Of a stretch of DNA of 64,000 nt, positions 16,833-26,370 are shown one piece after another. Origin of the DNA: Betaproteobacteria bacterium (lineage in GTDB: Bacteria > Pseudomonadota > Gammaproteobacteria > Burkholderiales > Rhodocyclaceae); contig JACRAR010000074.1 in assembly GCA_016234745.1 (NCBI GenBank), forward strand, positions 124,001 to 188,000, given 5' to 3'. Numbering within the stretch: position 1 is the first letter of the stretch; each line of letters opens with the position of its first letter. Both the position numbers and the translations under genes were made by a program. Below the pieces are notes generated by a model. The model worked only from the letters and a program-made list of their open reading frames with translations, had not been told where the DNA came from and searched no databases.

Positions 16833-18671
16833 ATGAAGCCCATGGATCAGGGATGCAGGCGCGAACTTGCTCGCAATCGCTGGTCATTGTCTGCTCTCAT
16901 TCGCCTGCCCGGCAAACTGGCGCTCGGAGTTGGATTGTGCCTGACCCTGTTGTCAGGTATATGCAGCGCCGCAGCCGATCCGAACAAAGTCATCCACGCT
17001 GCTTTTGAGGCACCCGACGACGGCTTCGATCCAGTCAAGACCACTAATCTTTATTCCGGCTGGATCAACGAGTCGATTTACGAAAACCTGCTCACCTACG
17101 ACTATCTGGCGCGCCCGGCCAAGCTGGTGCCGCTCACCGCCGAAGCGATGCCGGAAGTCGCCGACGGCGGCAAGACCTTCACCTTTCGCATCAGGAAGGG
17201 CATCTACTTCACGCCTGATCCGGCCTTCAAGGGGCGCAAGCGCGAGCTGACCGCACAGGACTATGCCTACACCTTCAAACGCCTGCTCGACCCGGTCAAC
17301 CGCTCGCCGTCCGCCAGCATGCTCGAAGGAAAAATCGTCGGCCTCGACGCACTCGCCGCCCAGGCCAAGAAGACCGGCAAATTCGATTACGCAGCGCCGG
17401 TTGCCGGTCTCGAAATACCCGACCGCTACACCTTGCGGGTCCGCCTGAATCAGCAGGACTACAATTTCCTGTATGTGACCGCTTATCATTCGCTGGCGGC
17501 TGTCGCGCGCGAGGTGGTCGAGGCTTATGACCAGCAAAGCAGCGCCCACCCGGTCGGCACAGGGCCGTACCTGCTCAAGGAATACGTGCCGCGCAGCAAG
17601 ATCGTGCTGGAAGCCAACCCGGACTACCGCGGCTATACCTGGAACTTCGCCGCCAGCGGCGAGCCCTGGGACGAGCAGGTGGTGCGCGACATGAAGGGCA
17701 AGCAGATGCCGCAAGTCGGGCGCGTCGAGATCAACATCATCGAGGAGGAGCAGTCGCGCTGGCTGGCGTTTCAGGGCGGCCAACTCGACCTGGACAAGCT
17801 GCCGCAGATAGCGGCGCCGGTAGTCATGGACGGCGACCGGCTCAAGCCGGAATTCTCCGGACAGGGACTCACGGTGTACCGCAAGCTCGAACCTGAAATC
17901 ACCTATACGCTGTTCAACCTGCGCGACCCGGTGATCGGCGGCTACACCCCGGAAAAGATCGCCCTGCGCCGTGCCATGGTCATGTCATACAACATCAAGG
18001 AAGAGATCGCGCTGATCCGCAAGGGCCTGGCGACGAAAGCCGAAATGATCGTGCCGGTGGGCGTGGTCGGCAATGATCCGAACTACCGCAGCAGCATCCC
18101 CTACGACCCCGACCTGGCCAGCCGTCTGCTCGACCATTTCGGCTACAAGCGCGGAGCCGATGGTTACCGGACTTTTCCGGATGGCAAACCATTGACGGTG
18201 AATATGCGCCGCGAAACGCAATCGGTCTCGCTCCAGTATGGCGAACTGTGGAAGCGCAGCCTGGAGAAGATCGGCCTGCGCCTCAACATCACGGTCAGCA
18301 ACTTCGCCGATAACCTCAAGGCCGCCACCGAATGCCAGCTTCCGTCGTGGGGCGCCGCCTGGTACGCCGATTTCCCGGAAGGTGAAAATTTCCTGCAACT
18401 GCTCTACGGCCCCAACGCCGGCCAGGGTAATCACGGCTGCTATCAGTCGGCGGCATTCGACGCGCTCTACAAGCAATTCGTGGCCACGCCACCCGGCGCT
18501 GAGCGCAACCGGCTGGCGATCGAGATGAATCGCCAGATGGAGGCGGACACGCCCTGGTCGCTGCATACCTCACGCATCCGCTACTGGTTGCTGCGGCCGT
18601 GGGTGAAGGGTTTCAAGAAGCACCCGATCCTGCAATCCGACTGGAAATACCTCGACGTGGAGAAGCACTGA
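16833..18671 (+). CDS. Peptide ABC transporter substrate-binding protein, first copy
   Basis: About 612 residues from the ATG at 16833; a TTG four codons upstream or an ATG at 16842 is also possible. The N-terminal export segment LALGVGLCLTLLSGICSAAADP is followed by an SBP_bac_5 (cluster C) fold: YENLLTYDYLARPAKLVPLTAEAMP, then DGGKTFTFRIRKGIYF, and GTGPYLLKEYVPRSKIVLEANP. Such proteins bind peptides in the periplasm for Opp/Dpp/Yej importers. It is a clear paralogue of the next gene and its TGA overlaps that gene's ATG by one base (TGATG). Confidence 0.92.
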   Translation: MKPMDQGCRRELARNRWSLSALIRLPGKLALGVGLCLTLLSGICSAAADPNKVIHAAFEAPDDGFDPVKTTNLYSGWINESIYENLLTYDYLARPAKLVPLTAEAMPEVADGGKTFTFRIRKGIYFTPDPAFKGRKRELTAQDYAYTFKRLLDPVNRSPSASMLEGKIVGLDALAAQAKKTGKFDYAAPVAGLEIPDRYTLRVRLNQQDYNFLYVTAYHSLAAVAREVVEAYDQQSSAHPVGTGPYLLKEYVPRSKIVLEANPDYRGYTWNFAASGEPWDEQVVRDMKGKQMPQVGRVEINIIEEEQSRWLAFQGGQLDLDKLPQIAAPVVMDGDRLKPEFSGQGLTVYRKLEPEITYTLFNLRDPVIGGYTPEKIALRRAMVMSYNIKEEIALIRKGLATKAEMIVPVGVVGNDPNYRSSIPYDPDLASRLLDHFGYKRGADGYRTFPDGKPLTVNMRRETQSVSLQYGELWKRSLEKIGLRLNITVSNFADNLKAATECQLPSWGAAWYADFPEGENFLQLLYGPNAGQGNHGCYQSAAFDALYKQFVATPPGAERNRLAIEMNRQMEADTPWSLHTSRIRYWLLRPWVKGFKKHPILQSDWKYLDVEKH

Positions 18672-20518
18672 TGGTTCGAGAGCGCATCCTCTGCCTCCTG
18701 CGTTGCTGCGCCATGGTCTGCGGAATTGGCTTGTGGGCCATGCCGTCTTCCCATGCCGCTGATCCGAATGCCCCGAAGGTGCAAGTACCCGGAGCGGTAC
18801 AAATCCCCTTGGGGGATAAGGTCCTGCGCGCCGTCTTCGTCGCCGCCGAAACCGGCTTCGACCCGGCGATAACGCGTGATCTGTATTCGGCACAAGTGAT
18901 CCAGGTGGTCTTCGAAACGCTGTACACCTACGATTATTTGGCACGCCCCGCCAAGGTGGTGCCGCAGACCGCCGAGGCCATGCCCGAGATCAGCGATGGC
19001 GGCAAGACCTACACGATACGGCTGAAGAAAGGCATTTACTTCTATCCCGACCCGGCCTTCGGCGGCAAGCGCCGTGAACTCACCATGGCCGACTACGTGT
19101 ATTCCTACAAGCGCCTGTTCGATCCGAAACTGGCCTCGCCCCATGTCTGGCTCTTCGAAGGCAAGGTGGTCGGGCTCGACGAAGCCGCCGAGAAAGCCAA
19201 GAAGACGGGGCGCTTCGACTACGACGCGACTATCGCCGGCTTCGAATTGCTCGACCGCTACACCCTGCGCATCCACCTCAAGCAGCCCGACTTCAATCTG
19301 AGCATGATCCTGGCGCACGAGCCGACCAGCGCCGTGGCGCGCGAAGTGGTGGAGAAATACCGCGACGGCATGGGCCAGGTTGCCGCCAATCCGATCGGCA
19401 CCGGACCTTATCGTCTGGCCGATTGGGTGCGCGGCTCGCGTATCGTGCTCGAAGCCAACCCTGAATACCGCGGCCTGACCTGGAACTTCACGGCCGGCGC
19501 CGACCCCGAGGATCAGGCCATTGTCGCCGCCATGAAAGGCAAGCGCATGCCGCAAATCGGCCGCGTCGATATCCGCATCATGCTCGAAGATCAGTCGCGC
19601 TGGCTGGCCTTCATCGACAACCAGGTCGACCTGGTGGAACTGCAGGGTCCGCTCGCGCCGAAGGCGCTGACCAAAGGCAAGCTCAAGCCGGAGTTGGCGG
19701 CGCAAGGCATCCAGTTGTCGCGCATCATCGACCCGGAGATCAGCTACAACTACTGGAACATGCAGGACCCGGTGATCGGCGGCCTCTCCAAGGAGAAGAT
19801 CGCGCTGCGCCGTGCCATTGCCATGGCCTACAACGTCAAGGAAGAAATCGCCATCGTCTGGAACGGCGAAGCGGAACCGCTCGAATATCCGATACCGCCG
19901 GGCATCGTCGGCCACGACCCGAACTATCGCAGCAGCGTGCGCTACGACCCCAAGCTTGCCAATGCCCTGCTCGACAAGTTCGGCTACCGGCGCGGGTCGG
20001 ACGGCTTCCGCACCTTGCCGGACGGCAAGCCGCTGACCATCAGGTACTCCTCGCGCAACGATTCGAACGGCCAGCATCAGGCGGAAATCTGGAAGAAAGC
20101 CTACGACTCCCTGGGCATCCGCATGGAAGGCAACACCAAGCCCTTCCCCGATCTGCTCAAGGCCGAGAAGCAGTGCAAGCTGATGTCGCGCAATTCTCCC
20201 TGGATCGCCGATTACCCCGACGGCGACAATTTCATGCAGTTGTTCTACGGCCCGAACACCCACCAGAACAACAACGGCTGCAACAAGATCCCCGAATACG
20301 ACAAACGTTACGCGGCATCGCAGAAACTTCCCGATGGCCCCGAGCGCAACCGGCTGTATCACGAGATGGCGCGCATCCTCGAATATTACGCGCCGATCCG
20401 CATCAGCTATGCGCGCTATCGCAACATGCTGGCACAACCCAAGGTCATTGGCTTCAAGAAGCATCCGATCCTGCATGCCGAATGGCTCTACATCGATATC
20501 GACAAGGAGAAGAAATGA
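18671..20518 (+). CDS. Peptide ABC transporter substrate-binding protein, second copy
   Basis: A 615-residue binding protein, colinear with the preceding one throughout (YTYDYLARPAKVVPQTAEAMPEISDGGKTYTIRLKKGIYF; DYPDGDNFMQLFYGPN). The signal peptide is near MVCGIGLWAMPSSHAADP. The start ATG at 18671 overlaps the upstream stop. The two copies have diverged in the central ligand region, which suggests different peptide preferences served by the one set of permeases downstream. Its stop overlaps the peptidase ATG (ATGA at 20515-20518). Confidence 0.93.
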   Translation: MVRERILCLLRCCAMVCGIGLWAMPSSHAADPNAPKVQVPGAVQIPLGDKVLRAVFVAAETGFDPAITRDLYSAQVIQVVFETLYTYDYLARPAKVVPQTAEAMPEISDGGKTYTIRLKKGIYFYPDPAFGGKRRELTMADYVYSYKRLFDPKLASPHVWLFEGKVVGLDEAAEKAKKTGRFDYDATIAGFELLDRYTLRIHLKQPDFNLSMILAHEPTSAVAREVVEKYRDGMGQVAANPIGTGPYRLADWVRGSRIVLEANPEYRGLTWNFTAGADPEDQAIVAAMKGKRMPQIGRVDIRIMLEDQSRWLAFIDNQVDLVELQGPLAPKALTKGKLKPELAAQGIQLSRIIDPEISYNYWNMQDPVIGGLSKEKIALRRAIAMAYNVKEEIAIVWNGEAEPLEYPIPPGIVGHDPNYRSSVRYDPKLANALLDKFGYRRGSDGFRTLPDGKPLTIRYSSRNDSNGQHQAEIWKKAYDSLGIRMEGNTKPFPDLLKAEKQCKLMSRNSPWIADYPDGDNFMQLFYGPNTHQNNNGCNKIPEYDKRYAASQKLPDGPERNRLYHEMARILEYYAPIRISYARYRNMLAQPKVIGFKKHPILHAEWLYIDIDKEKK

Positions 20519-22524
20519 GGCGCCTGATTCCTCTGCTCGCCTGTTGCTGGCTCTGTCTGCCCGCACTGGTCCAGGCAGCCGCTGAGCGTCCCTTGCTGCC
20601 GGTGCTGAGCGCCGAACAGATCAGCGGCGGCTGCAGCACCACCATCGACGCCCTGAAACAACGCATCGCCGCGCTGGAAAAATTGCCGGCAGCGAAAGCG
20701 CGCGATCCCAGACTGCTCTTCCAGCAATGGAACGCATTGCAAATCGCCCAGGAGGATTTCCAGGGTCCGGTCGAACTCCTCGGTGAAGTTTCACCCGACA
20801 AGGCGGTGCGCGATGCCGCAGAACCCTGCATGGTCGCGTTCAGCAAATACAACTCCGAGCTGTACCAGAACGAAAAGCTCTATGCCATGTTCAAGGCGGT
20901 CAAGGCGCGCGACCCCATCGACAGGAAGCTCCGGCAGGACCTGCTCTGGTCCTTCGAGGATACCGGCGTATCCTTGCCGGCCGAAAAGCGTGTGCGCATG
21001 AAAGCCATCCTGACCCGGCTCGAGGAATTGAGCCAGGCGTTCTCGCGCAACATCCGCGACAACGACCAGCGCCTGGCATTCAAGCCCGCTGAAGTCCAGG
21101 GCCTGCCGCCGGAATATCTGGCCAAGGCCAAGCGCGACGCCGAAGGCAACTACCTGCTCGGTTTCGCCTATCCCGAATTCATTCCTTTCATGGAGCATGC
21201 CGACAGCAGTGCCGCGCGTCAGCGCTACCTGTTCGCCTTCAATAACCGCGGCACACCGAAAAATCTTGAAATTCTCAAGGAAGCCATCGCGCTGCGCAAG
21301 GAAATGGCCGGCCTGTTCGGCCTGCCGAGCTTTGCCGACTTCGTGATCCGCCGGCGCATGGCGCAGACACCCGCGGCCGTGAACAAATTTCTGGGGGAAG
21401 TCAGGACTGCCGTGACGGCCGGCGAGAAGGCCGAACTTGAGGAGTTGCGTCTTTTTGCGGCGAAGGCGCAGGGGCAAACACCGGACGACACGAAGCTGCG
21501 GCGCTGGGACGTGCAGTACTGGCAGCAGAAGCTCAAGCGCGCACGCTATGACCTCGACCCGAATGCCTTGCGCAAATATTTCCCGGCAGAAGCCGCAGTC
21601 GCCTGGATCATGCACGTGTCGGGATTGCAGTACGGCGTGGAATTCCGGCCGGCTTATGTGCCAAATTCGGTGCCGGTCTGGCATCCCGAAGTACGCTATT
21701 ACGATGTCATCGATGCCCAGACACGGCGGCGCATTTCCGGCATTTATCTGGACATTCATCCGCGCGACGGAAAATTCAGCCATGCCGCTGCTTTCCCGGT
21801 ACGCGGCGCCAGTACCGCGGCGCGGCGCACACCAATTTCGGTGCTGGTGGCGAATTTCAATCGCGACGGTTTTGACGACAACGAAATGAAAACCCTGACG
21901 CACGAATTCGGCCACATTCTGCATGGCGTTCTCTCCAGGACGCGTTATGCCTCCCAGGCGGGCACCAATACCGAACGTGATTTTGTCGAGGCGCCTTCGC
22001 AGATGTACGAAGAATGGGCGCGCAATCTGGAACCTTTGGCCCTGGTGGCGAATTTCTGCCAAAGCGAGTGTCCCAGGGTTGATGCGGCACTGGTGCAGAA
22101 AATGACGGCGGCACACAACTTCGGGCGTGCCATCCGCTATGCGCGGCAACTGCTCTATGCGAGCTTCGACATGGCCATCTACGCCGACAAGCCGGTCGAT
22201 CCGCTGGCCGCGTGGAACGAAATGGAAAGCGCCACGCCGCTGGGCTATGTCAAGGACACGCAGTTTCCGGGCACCTTCAACCATGTCATGAGCGGCTACG
22301 GCGCGGGCTACTATGGCTACATGTGGGCAGAAGTGCTGGCGCTCGACATGCTTTCGGCATTCAATGGCAAACTCCTCAATCCCGAGGTGGGCGCACGCTA
22401 TCGCGACACCATCCTGAGCCGCGGCGGCGAAATGCACGGCATGGAGATGGTGCGCGGCTTTCTCGGCCGCGAGCCCAACAGCCAGGCCTTCTTCGCCGAG
22501 ATCGCCGGCAAACGGCTGAAATAG
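20515..22524 (+). CDS. Exported M3-family oligopeptidase
   Basis: A 669-residue zinc peptidase of the M3 (thimet/oligopeptidase A) family. The catalytic HExxH is H463-E464-F465-G466-H467, with the third ligand E492 in FVEAPSQMYEEW, and the substrate loop GYGAGYYGYMWAEVLALDM lies downstream. Unlike cytosolic OpdA it starts with a signal peptide (LIPLLACCWLCLPALVQAAAE), so it should act in the periplasm. Its ATG overlaps the stop of the second binding protein and the permeases follow, so it probably trims peptides bound for this importer. Confidence 0.92.
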   Translation: MRRLIPLLACCWLCLPALVQAAAERPLLPVLSAEQISGGCSTTIDALKQRIAALEKLPAAKARDPRLLFQQWNALQIAQEDFQGPVELLGEVSPDKAVRDAAEPCMVAFSKYNSELYQNEKLYAMFKAVKARDPIDRKLRQDLLWSFEDTGVSLPAEKRVRMKAILTRLEELSQAFSRNIRDNDQRLAFKPAEVQGLPPEYLAKAKRDAEGNYLLGFAYPEFIPFMEHADSSAARQRYLFAFNNRGTPKNLEILKEAIALRKEMAGLFGLPSFADFVIRRRMAQTPAAVNKFLGEVRTAVTAGEKAELEELRLFAAKAQGQTPDDTKLRRWDVQYWQQKLKRARYDLDPNALRKYFPAEAAVAWIMHVSGLQYGVEFRPAYVPNSVPVWHPEVRYYDVIDAQTRRRISGIYLDIHPRDGKFSHAAAFPVRGASTAARRTPISVLVANFNRDGFDDNEMKTLTHEFGHILHGVLSRTRYASQAGTNTERDFVEAPSQMYEEWARNLEPLALVANFCQSECPRVDAALVQKMTAAHNFGRAIRYARQLLYASFDMAIYADKPVDPLAAWNEMESATPLGYVKDTQFPGTFNHVMSGYGAGYYGYMWAEVLALDMLSAFNGKLLNPEVGARYRDTILSRGGEMHGMEMVRGFLGREPNSQAFFAEIAGKRLK

Positions 22525-22533
22525 AATGGCGCC

Positions 22534-23472
22534 ATGACCGCTTACATCCTGCGCCGTCTCTGGCAAATGCTGCCCACCCTGCTGGGGGTGGTGGTGCTGG
22601 TGTTCCTGCTGTTCAACTGGGTCGGCGGCGATCCGGCCTACATCCTCGCCGGGAAGATGTCCAACCCCGAGCAGATCGCTAACATCCGCAAGCAGCTCGG
22701 CGTCGATGAACCCTACTGGGTACAGATGTGGATCTTCATCAAGCAGATCGTCACCGGAGATTTCGGCGCCAGCTGGAGCACCGGGGAAACCGTCAAGAAT
22801 GTGCTGGAAACCCGCCTGGGGCCTTCCATGACCGTGCTGATCCCCCTGACGATCCTGGAGACCCTGATCGCCATTGGCCTGGCTCTGGGCGTGGCTTATG
22901 TGCGCGGTTCGCTGACCGACCGCATGGTGATGATTGCCTGCACCGTCGGCATGTCGATCAGCATCCTGGTATACATCATCGTCTTCCAGTATTGGCTGGC
23001 TTACAAGCTCGGGCTGTTCCCGGTGCAGGGCTGGGGCGACAGCCTCAGCGAGAACCTGTTCCATTACGCCCTGCTGCCGATCCTGATCGCATTGGCCGTC
23101 GGCATCGCCCCGAATCTGCGGCTGTTCCGCACCTTCTTCCTCGACGAGATCAATCAGGACTACGTCCGCACCGGCCGCGCCAAGGGGCTTTCCGAGCCGC
23201 GCATCCTCTGGGTGCATGTGCTGCGCAATGCATCGATCCCCATCGTCACCCATGTCATGGCGAATCTGCCGTCGCTGTTGATTGGCGCATTCCTGATCGA
23301 GCGCTTCTTCTCGATCCCCGGCATCGGCCGCGAAGTGATTCTGGCGGTAGAGCGTTCGGACTTCCCCGTGATCAAGGCCATCACGGTGTATGTCGCCGCC
23401 GCCACCATGCTCTTCAACCTGCTCGCCGACTTGATCTACAAGGCGATCGATCCGCGCGTCCAGCTCAAGTAA
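22534..23472 (+). CDS. Peptide ABC transporter permease, OppB/DppB/YejB type
   Basis: A 312-residue permease: N-terminal TAYILRRLWQMLPTLLGVVVLVFLLFNWVGGDPA, family-typical for the first permease of peptide importers, then six hydrophobic segments. The coupling EAA-like loop is DYVRTGRAKGLSEPRILWVHVLRNASIPI. It starts 9 bp after the peptidase gene and 6 bp before the second permease. Confidence 0.94.
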   Translation: MTAYILRRLWQMLPTLLGVVVLVFLLFNWVGGDPAYILAGKMSNPEQIANIRKQLGVDEPYWVQMWIFIKQIVTGDFGASWSTGETVKNVLETRLGPSMTVLIPLTILETLIAIGLALGVAYVRGSLTDRMVMIACTVGMSISILVYIIVFQYWLAYKLGLFPVQGWGDSLSENLFHYALLPILIALAVGIAPNLRLFRTFFLDEINQDYVRTGRAKGLSEPRILWVHVLRNASIPIVTHVMANLPSLLIGAFLIERFFSIPGIGREVILAVERSDFPVIKAITVYVAAATMLFNLLADLIYKAIDPRVQLK

Positions 23473-23478
23473 CACACC

Positions 23479-24606
23479 ATGAACCCCTTCCTCGATACGC
23501 CGCAAACTTCGCCTGGGCTGTGGGCCCTGGCCTGGCGTCGCTTGCGTGCCGACCGGATGGCGATGGTGGCGCTGGCGGTGGTGGCGTGGTTCCTGCTGAC
23601 CCTGTTGCTCTCGGCTGCTGGATTCATTGCAAAAGATTGGGATGCCGAGATCGGCGTCAACTACGCCCCGCCCACTTTCATGGGCGCACAAAGCGCGGAA
23701 GAGCGCGGTGTGCAGGGCATGCATGCGGCAGAAGTGGCGACGCCCGACAATCCGCGCGATCCTCTCCGCGACATCATTCGCCAATTGCGGGCGGAGCGCG
23801 AGGGTGGTGCGAACCCCGCTCTCGTCCAATTCGACGATTACGGCATCGCCGATCCGCTCGCCGCCGAAATCGCAGAAATTCGAGCAGCGCAAGGTCAGCG
23901 TAATACGACAGCGGCAATCGAAAAACGCGCGACGCTCCCGCTTGGCGCCGACAAATGGGGCCACGACATCATCCAGAAAACCATCAAAGGCTCGGAAACC
24001 TCGATCGTGGTCGGCCTCACCGCGGCCCTGCTGGCGACGGTGCTGGGCACGCTCTTCGGCGCTGTCGCGGGTTACTACGGCAAATGGGTGGATGATTGCT
24101 TCAACTGGTTCTACAGCGTGTTCACCTCCGTGCCCTACCTGCTGCTGATTCTGGCGGTAGCCGCCGTGCTGCAGCAGAAAGGCGTGCTGACCATCGTCCT
24201 GATCCTCGGCCTGACCGGCTGGACCGGCGTGTTCCGCCTGATCCGCGCCGAGTACATCAAGCACAAGAACCGCGAATACGTGCTGGCGGCGGATGCCATC
24301 GGCGCATCGGATCTGCGCAAGATGTTCATCCACATTTTTCCCAACATCAGCCATGTGTCCCTGGTGCAGATGTCGATCCTGACGGTGGCCTTCATCAAGT
24401 CCGAGGTCATCCTGAGTTTCCTCGGCTTCGGCGTGCCGGTGGGGATGGCCTCCTGGGGCAGCATGCTCAATGAGGCGCAAAACGAATTGATCCTCGGCAA
24501 GTGGTGGCAACTGGCCGCCGCCAGTGCCGCGATGGCGGTGCTGGTGACCGCTTTCTCGCTGTTTACCGATGCCCTGCGCGACGCGCTCGATCCCAAGCTC
24601 AAGTAA
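23479..24606 (+). CDS. Peptide ABC transporter permease, OppC/YejE type
   Basis: A 375-residue permease. The first helix (MALAVVAWFLLTLLLSAAGF) is followed by an unusually long polar region of about 120 residues (roughly 50-155) before the transmembrane core that starts with ETSIVVGLTAALLATVLGTLFGAVAGYYG. The EAA loop is EYVLAADAIGASDLRKMFIHIFPN. The long loop should be periplasmic and may help dock the two binding proteins. The gene lies between the OppB-like permease and the fused ATPase. Confidence 0.93.
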   Translation: MNPFLDTPQTSPGLWALAWRRLRADRMAMVALAVVAWFLLTLLLSAAGFIAKDWDAEIGVNYAPPTFMGAQSAEERGVQGMHAAEVATPDNPRDPLRDIIRQLRAEREGGANPALVQFDDYGIADPLAAEIAEIRAAQGQRNTTAAIEKRATLPLGADKWGHDIIQKTIKGSETSIVVGLTAALLATVLGTLFGAVAGYYGKWVDDCFNWFYSVFTSVPYLLLILAVAAVLQQKGVLTIVLILGLTGWTGVFRLIRAEYIKHKNREYVLAADAIGASDLRKMFIHIFPNISHVSLVQMSILTVAFIKSEVILSFLGFGVPVGMASWGSMLNEAQNELILGKWWQLAAASAAMAVLVTAFSLFTDALRDALDPKLK

Positions 24607-24608
24607 TC

Positions 24609-26336
24609 ATGGCCGTGGAATCCAAACCCTTGCTCAGCGTGCATGATCTGCGGGTCAATTTCCGTCTCGACAAACACGACAAAAATTCCGGGTTCGCTGC
24701 GGTGAAAGGCGTCAGTTTCGAGATACCGGAAAATTCCACGGTCGCCCTGGTCGGCGAATCGGGCAGCGGCAAGTCGGTCACGGCGCTGGCCATCCTCGGC
24801 CTGTTGCCGCCGGAAAACGCGACGGTGCTGCCAGGCAGCCAGATCCTCTATGGCGGACGCAACCTGCTGGAGCTCCCCAAGAGCGCTTTGCGCAGCCTGC
24901 GCGGCAAGGACATTTCGATGATCTTCCAGGAGCCGATGAGCTCGCTCAATCCGGTGTTCACGGTCGGCTACCAGATCGCCGAGGTGTTGCGCCTGCACAT
25001 GGATCTGACTCCGCGCCAGGCGCAGACGCGGGTGGTGGAACTGCTCAATGAAGTCGGCATACCCGACCCGGCCGCAAAAAGCATTGCCTATCCTTTCCAG
25101 CTCTCCGGCGGGCAGCAGCAACGCGTCATGATCGCCATGGCGATTGCCTGCAATCCCAGGCTGCTGATCGCCGACGAACCGACCACCGCACTCGACGTCA
25201 CCATCCAGAAGCAGATCCTCGAACTGCTCGCAGCCTTGCAGGATAAGCATCGCATGTCGGTCCTGTTCATCACTCACGACCTGGCCGTGGTCGGCGAAAT
25301 CGCCGACCACGTGGTGGTGATGCGCGACGGCGAGATACGCGAAAGGGGCACGAACGAGGCGGTGTTTAGCAACCCGCACGATACCTACACCTGCGCGCTG
25401 CTCCAGTGCCGGCCGCCGCTGGACAGCCGGCCGCGACGCCTGGCGGTCATCGAAGATTTCATGGATGGCAACTGCCCGGCACCGGAAACTGAAGTTTCCA
25501 AACGTGGCTTGAGCGGCAGCGAACCGGTGATCCTCGAGGTACGCAATCTCGGCAAGAGCTTCTATACGCGTGAAGGGCTCTTCGGCAACCGCGAATTCAA
25601 GGCCGCCCACGGCGTCTCCTTCAAACTGCCGCGCGGCAAGACGCTCGGCGTCGTCGGCGAATCCGGCTCCGGAAAAACTACCGTCGGTCTCACGCTGATG
25701 CGCCTGCACGAAGCCACGACAGGGGAAGCGCTGTTCGAAGGGCGCGACCTCTTCTTGATGTCCAAGGCTGAATTCAAGAACTACAAGCGACGCATCCAGA
25801 TCGTTTTCCAGAACCCCTATGCCTCGCTCAACCCGCGCTTCACCGTCGGTCAGATTCTTTCCGAACCCTTGCTGATTCATGGCATCGGCGGCAGCGATGC
25901 GAAGCGGACCCGCCTGGTGAACGAACTCCTGGAACACGTCGGCCTGCCCCAGGTTTCGTATCACAAATACCCGCACGAGTTTTCCGGCGGACAGCGCCAG
26001 CGCATCGCCATCGCCCGTTGCCTGACCATGAAGCCGGACATCCTGATCTGCGACGAATCGGTCTCCGCGCTGGATGTCTCGGTGCAGGCGCAAGTGCTCA
26101 ACCTGCTGCAGGATCTGCAGGACGAGTTCAGCTTATCCTACATATTCATTTCGCATGACCTGGCCGTCGTCAAGTACATGTCGGACCAGGTCCTGGTGAT
26201 GAATCAGGGCGAAGTCGTGGAATACGCCAATTCGGATGAAATCTACCTGCGGCCGCAACATCCTTACACGCAGCGACTGCTCAACGCGATACCCAAGGCG
26301 GGTGAGCGTATTCGGGGGAAAATCAGCGCAAACTGA
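24609..26336 (+). CDS. Peptide ABC transporter ATP-binding protein with two fused ATPase domains (YejF-like)
   Basis: 575 residues from the ATG at 24609, two bases after the permease stop. It contains two complete cassettes: Walker A GESGSGKS at 49-56 and again at 350-357; signatures LSGGQQQR and FSGGQRQR; Walker [13 protein letters not shown] and [12 protein letters not shown]. The fusion of the OppD- and OppF-like halves is typical of YejF. The gene closes the operon; the next gene is convergent, separated by 34 bp. Confidence 0.95.
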   Translation: MAVESKPLLSVHDLRVNFRLDKHDKNSGFAAVKGVSFEIPENSTVALVGESGSGKSVTALAILGLLPPENATVLPGSQILYGGRNLLELPKSALRSLRGKDISMIFQEPMSSLNPVFTVGYQIAEVLRLHMDLTPRQAQTRVVELLNEVGIPDPAAKSIAYPFQLSGGQQQRVMIAMAIACNPRLLIADEPTTALDVTIQKQILELLAALQDKHRMSVLFITHDLAVVGEIADHVVVMRDGEIRERGTNEAVFSNPHDTYTCALLQCRPPLDSRPRRLAVIEDFMDGNCPAPETEVSKRGLSGSEPVILEVRNLGKSFYTREGLFGNREFKAAHGVSFKLPRGKTLGVVGESGSGKTTVGLTLMRLHEATTGEALFEGRDLFLMSKAEFKNYKRRIQIVFQNPYASLNPRFTVGQILSEPLLIHGIGGSDAKRTRLVNELLEHVGLPQVSYHKYPHEFSGGQRQRIAIARCLTMKPDILICDESVSALDVSVQAQVLNLLQDLQDEFSLSYIFISHDLAVVKYMSDQVLVMNQGEVVEYANSDEIYLRPQHPYTQRLLNAIPKAGERIRGKISAN

Positions 26337-26370
26337 TCCGGGTCTGGTGCCCGCATTGGGTTGTAGGGCA

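Noticed and set aside
18581-20566. Antisense frame of about 660 codons opposite the second binding protein
   Set aside because: Same composition effect; no motif, no ribosome site, and the sense strand encodes a clear SBP_bac_5 protein.
20791-24510. Unbroken antisense frame of about 1,240 codons opposite the peptidase and permease genes
   Set aside because: It spans several real genes and their junctions and has a His/Arg/Gly/Asp-rich composition with no recognisable domain. It is the mirror of strong codon bias in G+C-rich genes.
24135-26093. Antisense frame of about 650 codons opposite the fused ATPase gene
   Set aside because: The sense strand has two complete ABC cassettes; the antisense product has no domain.
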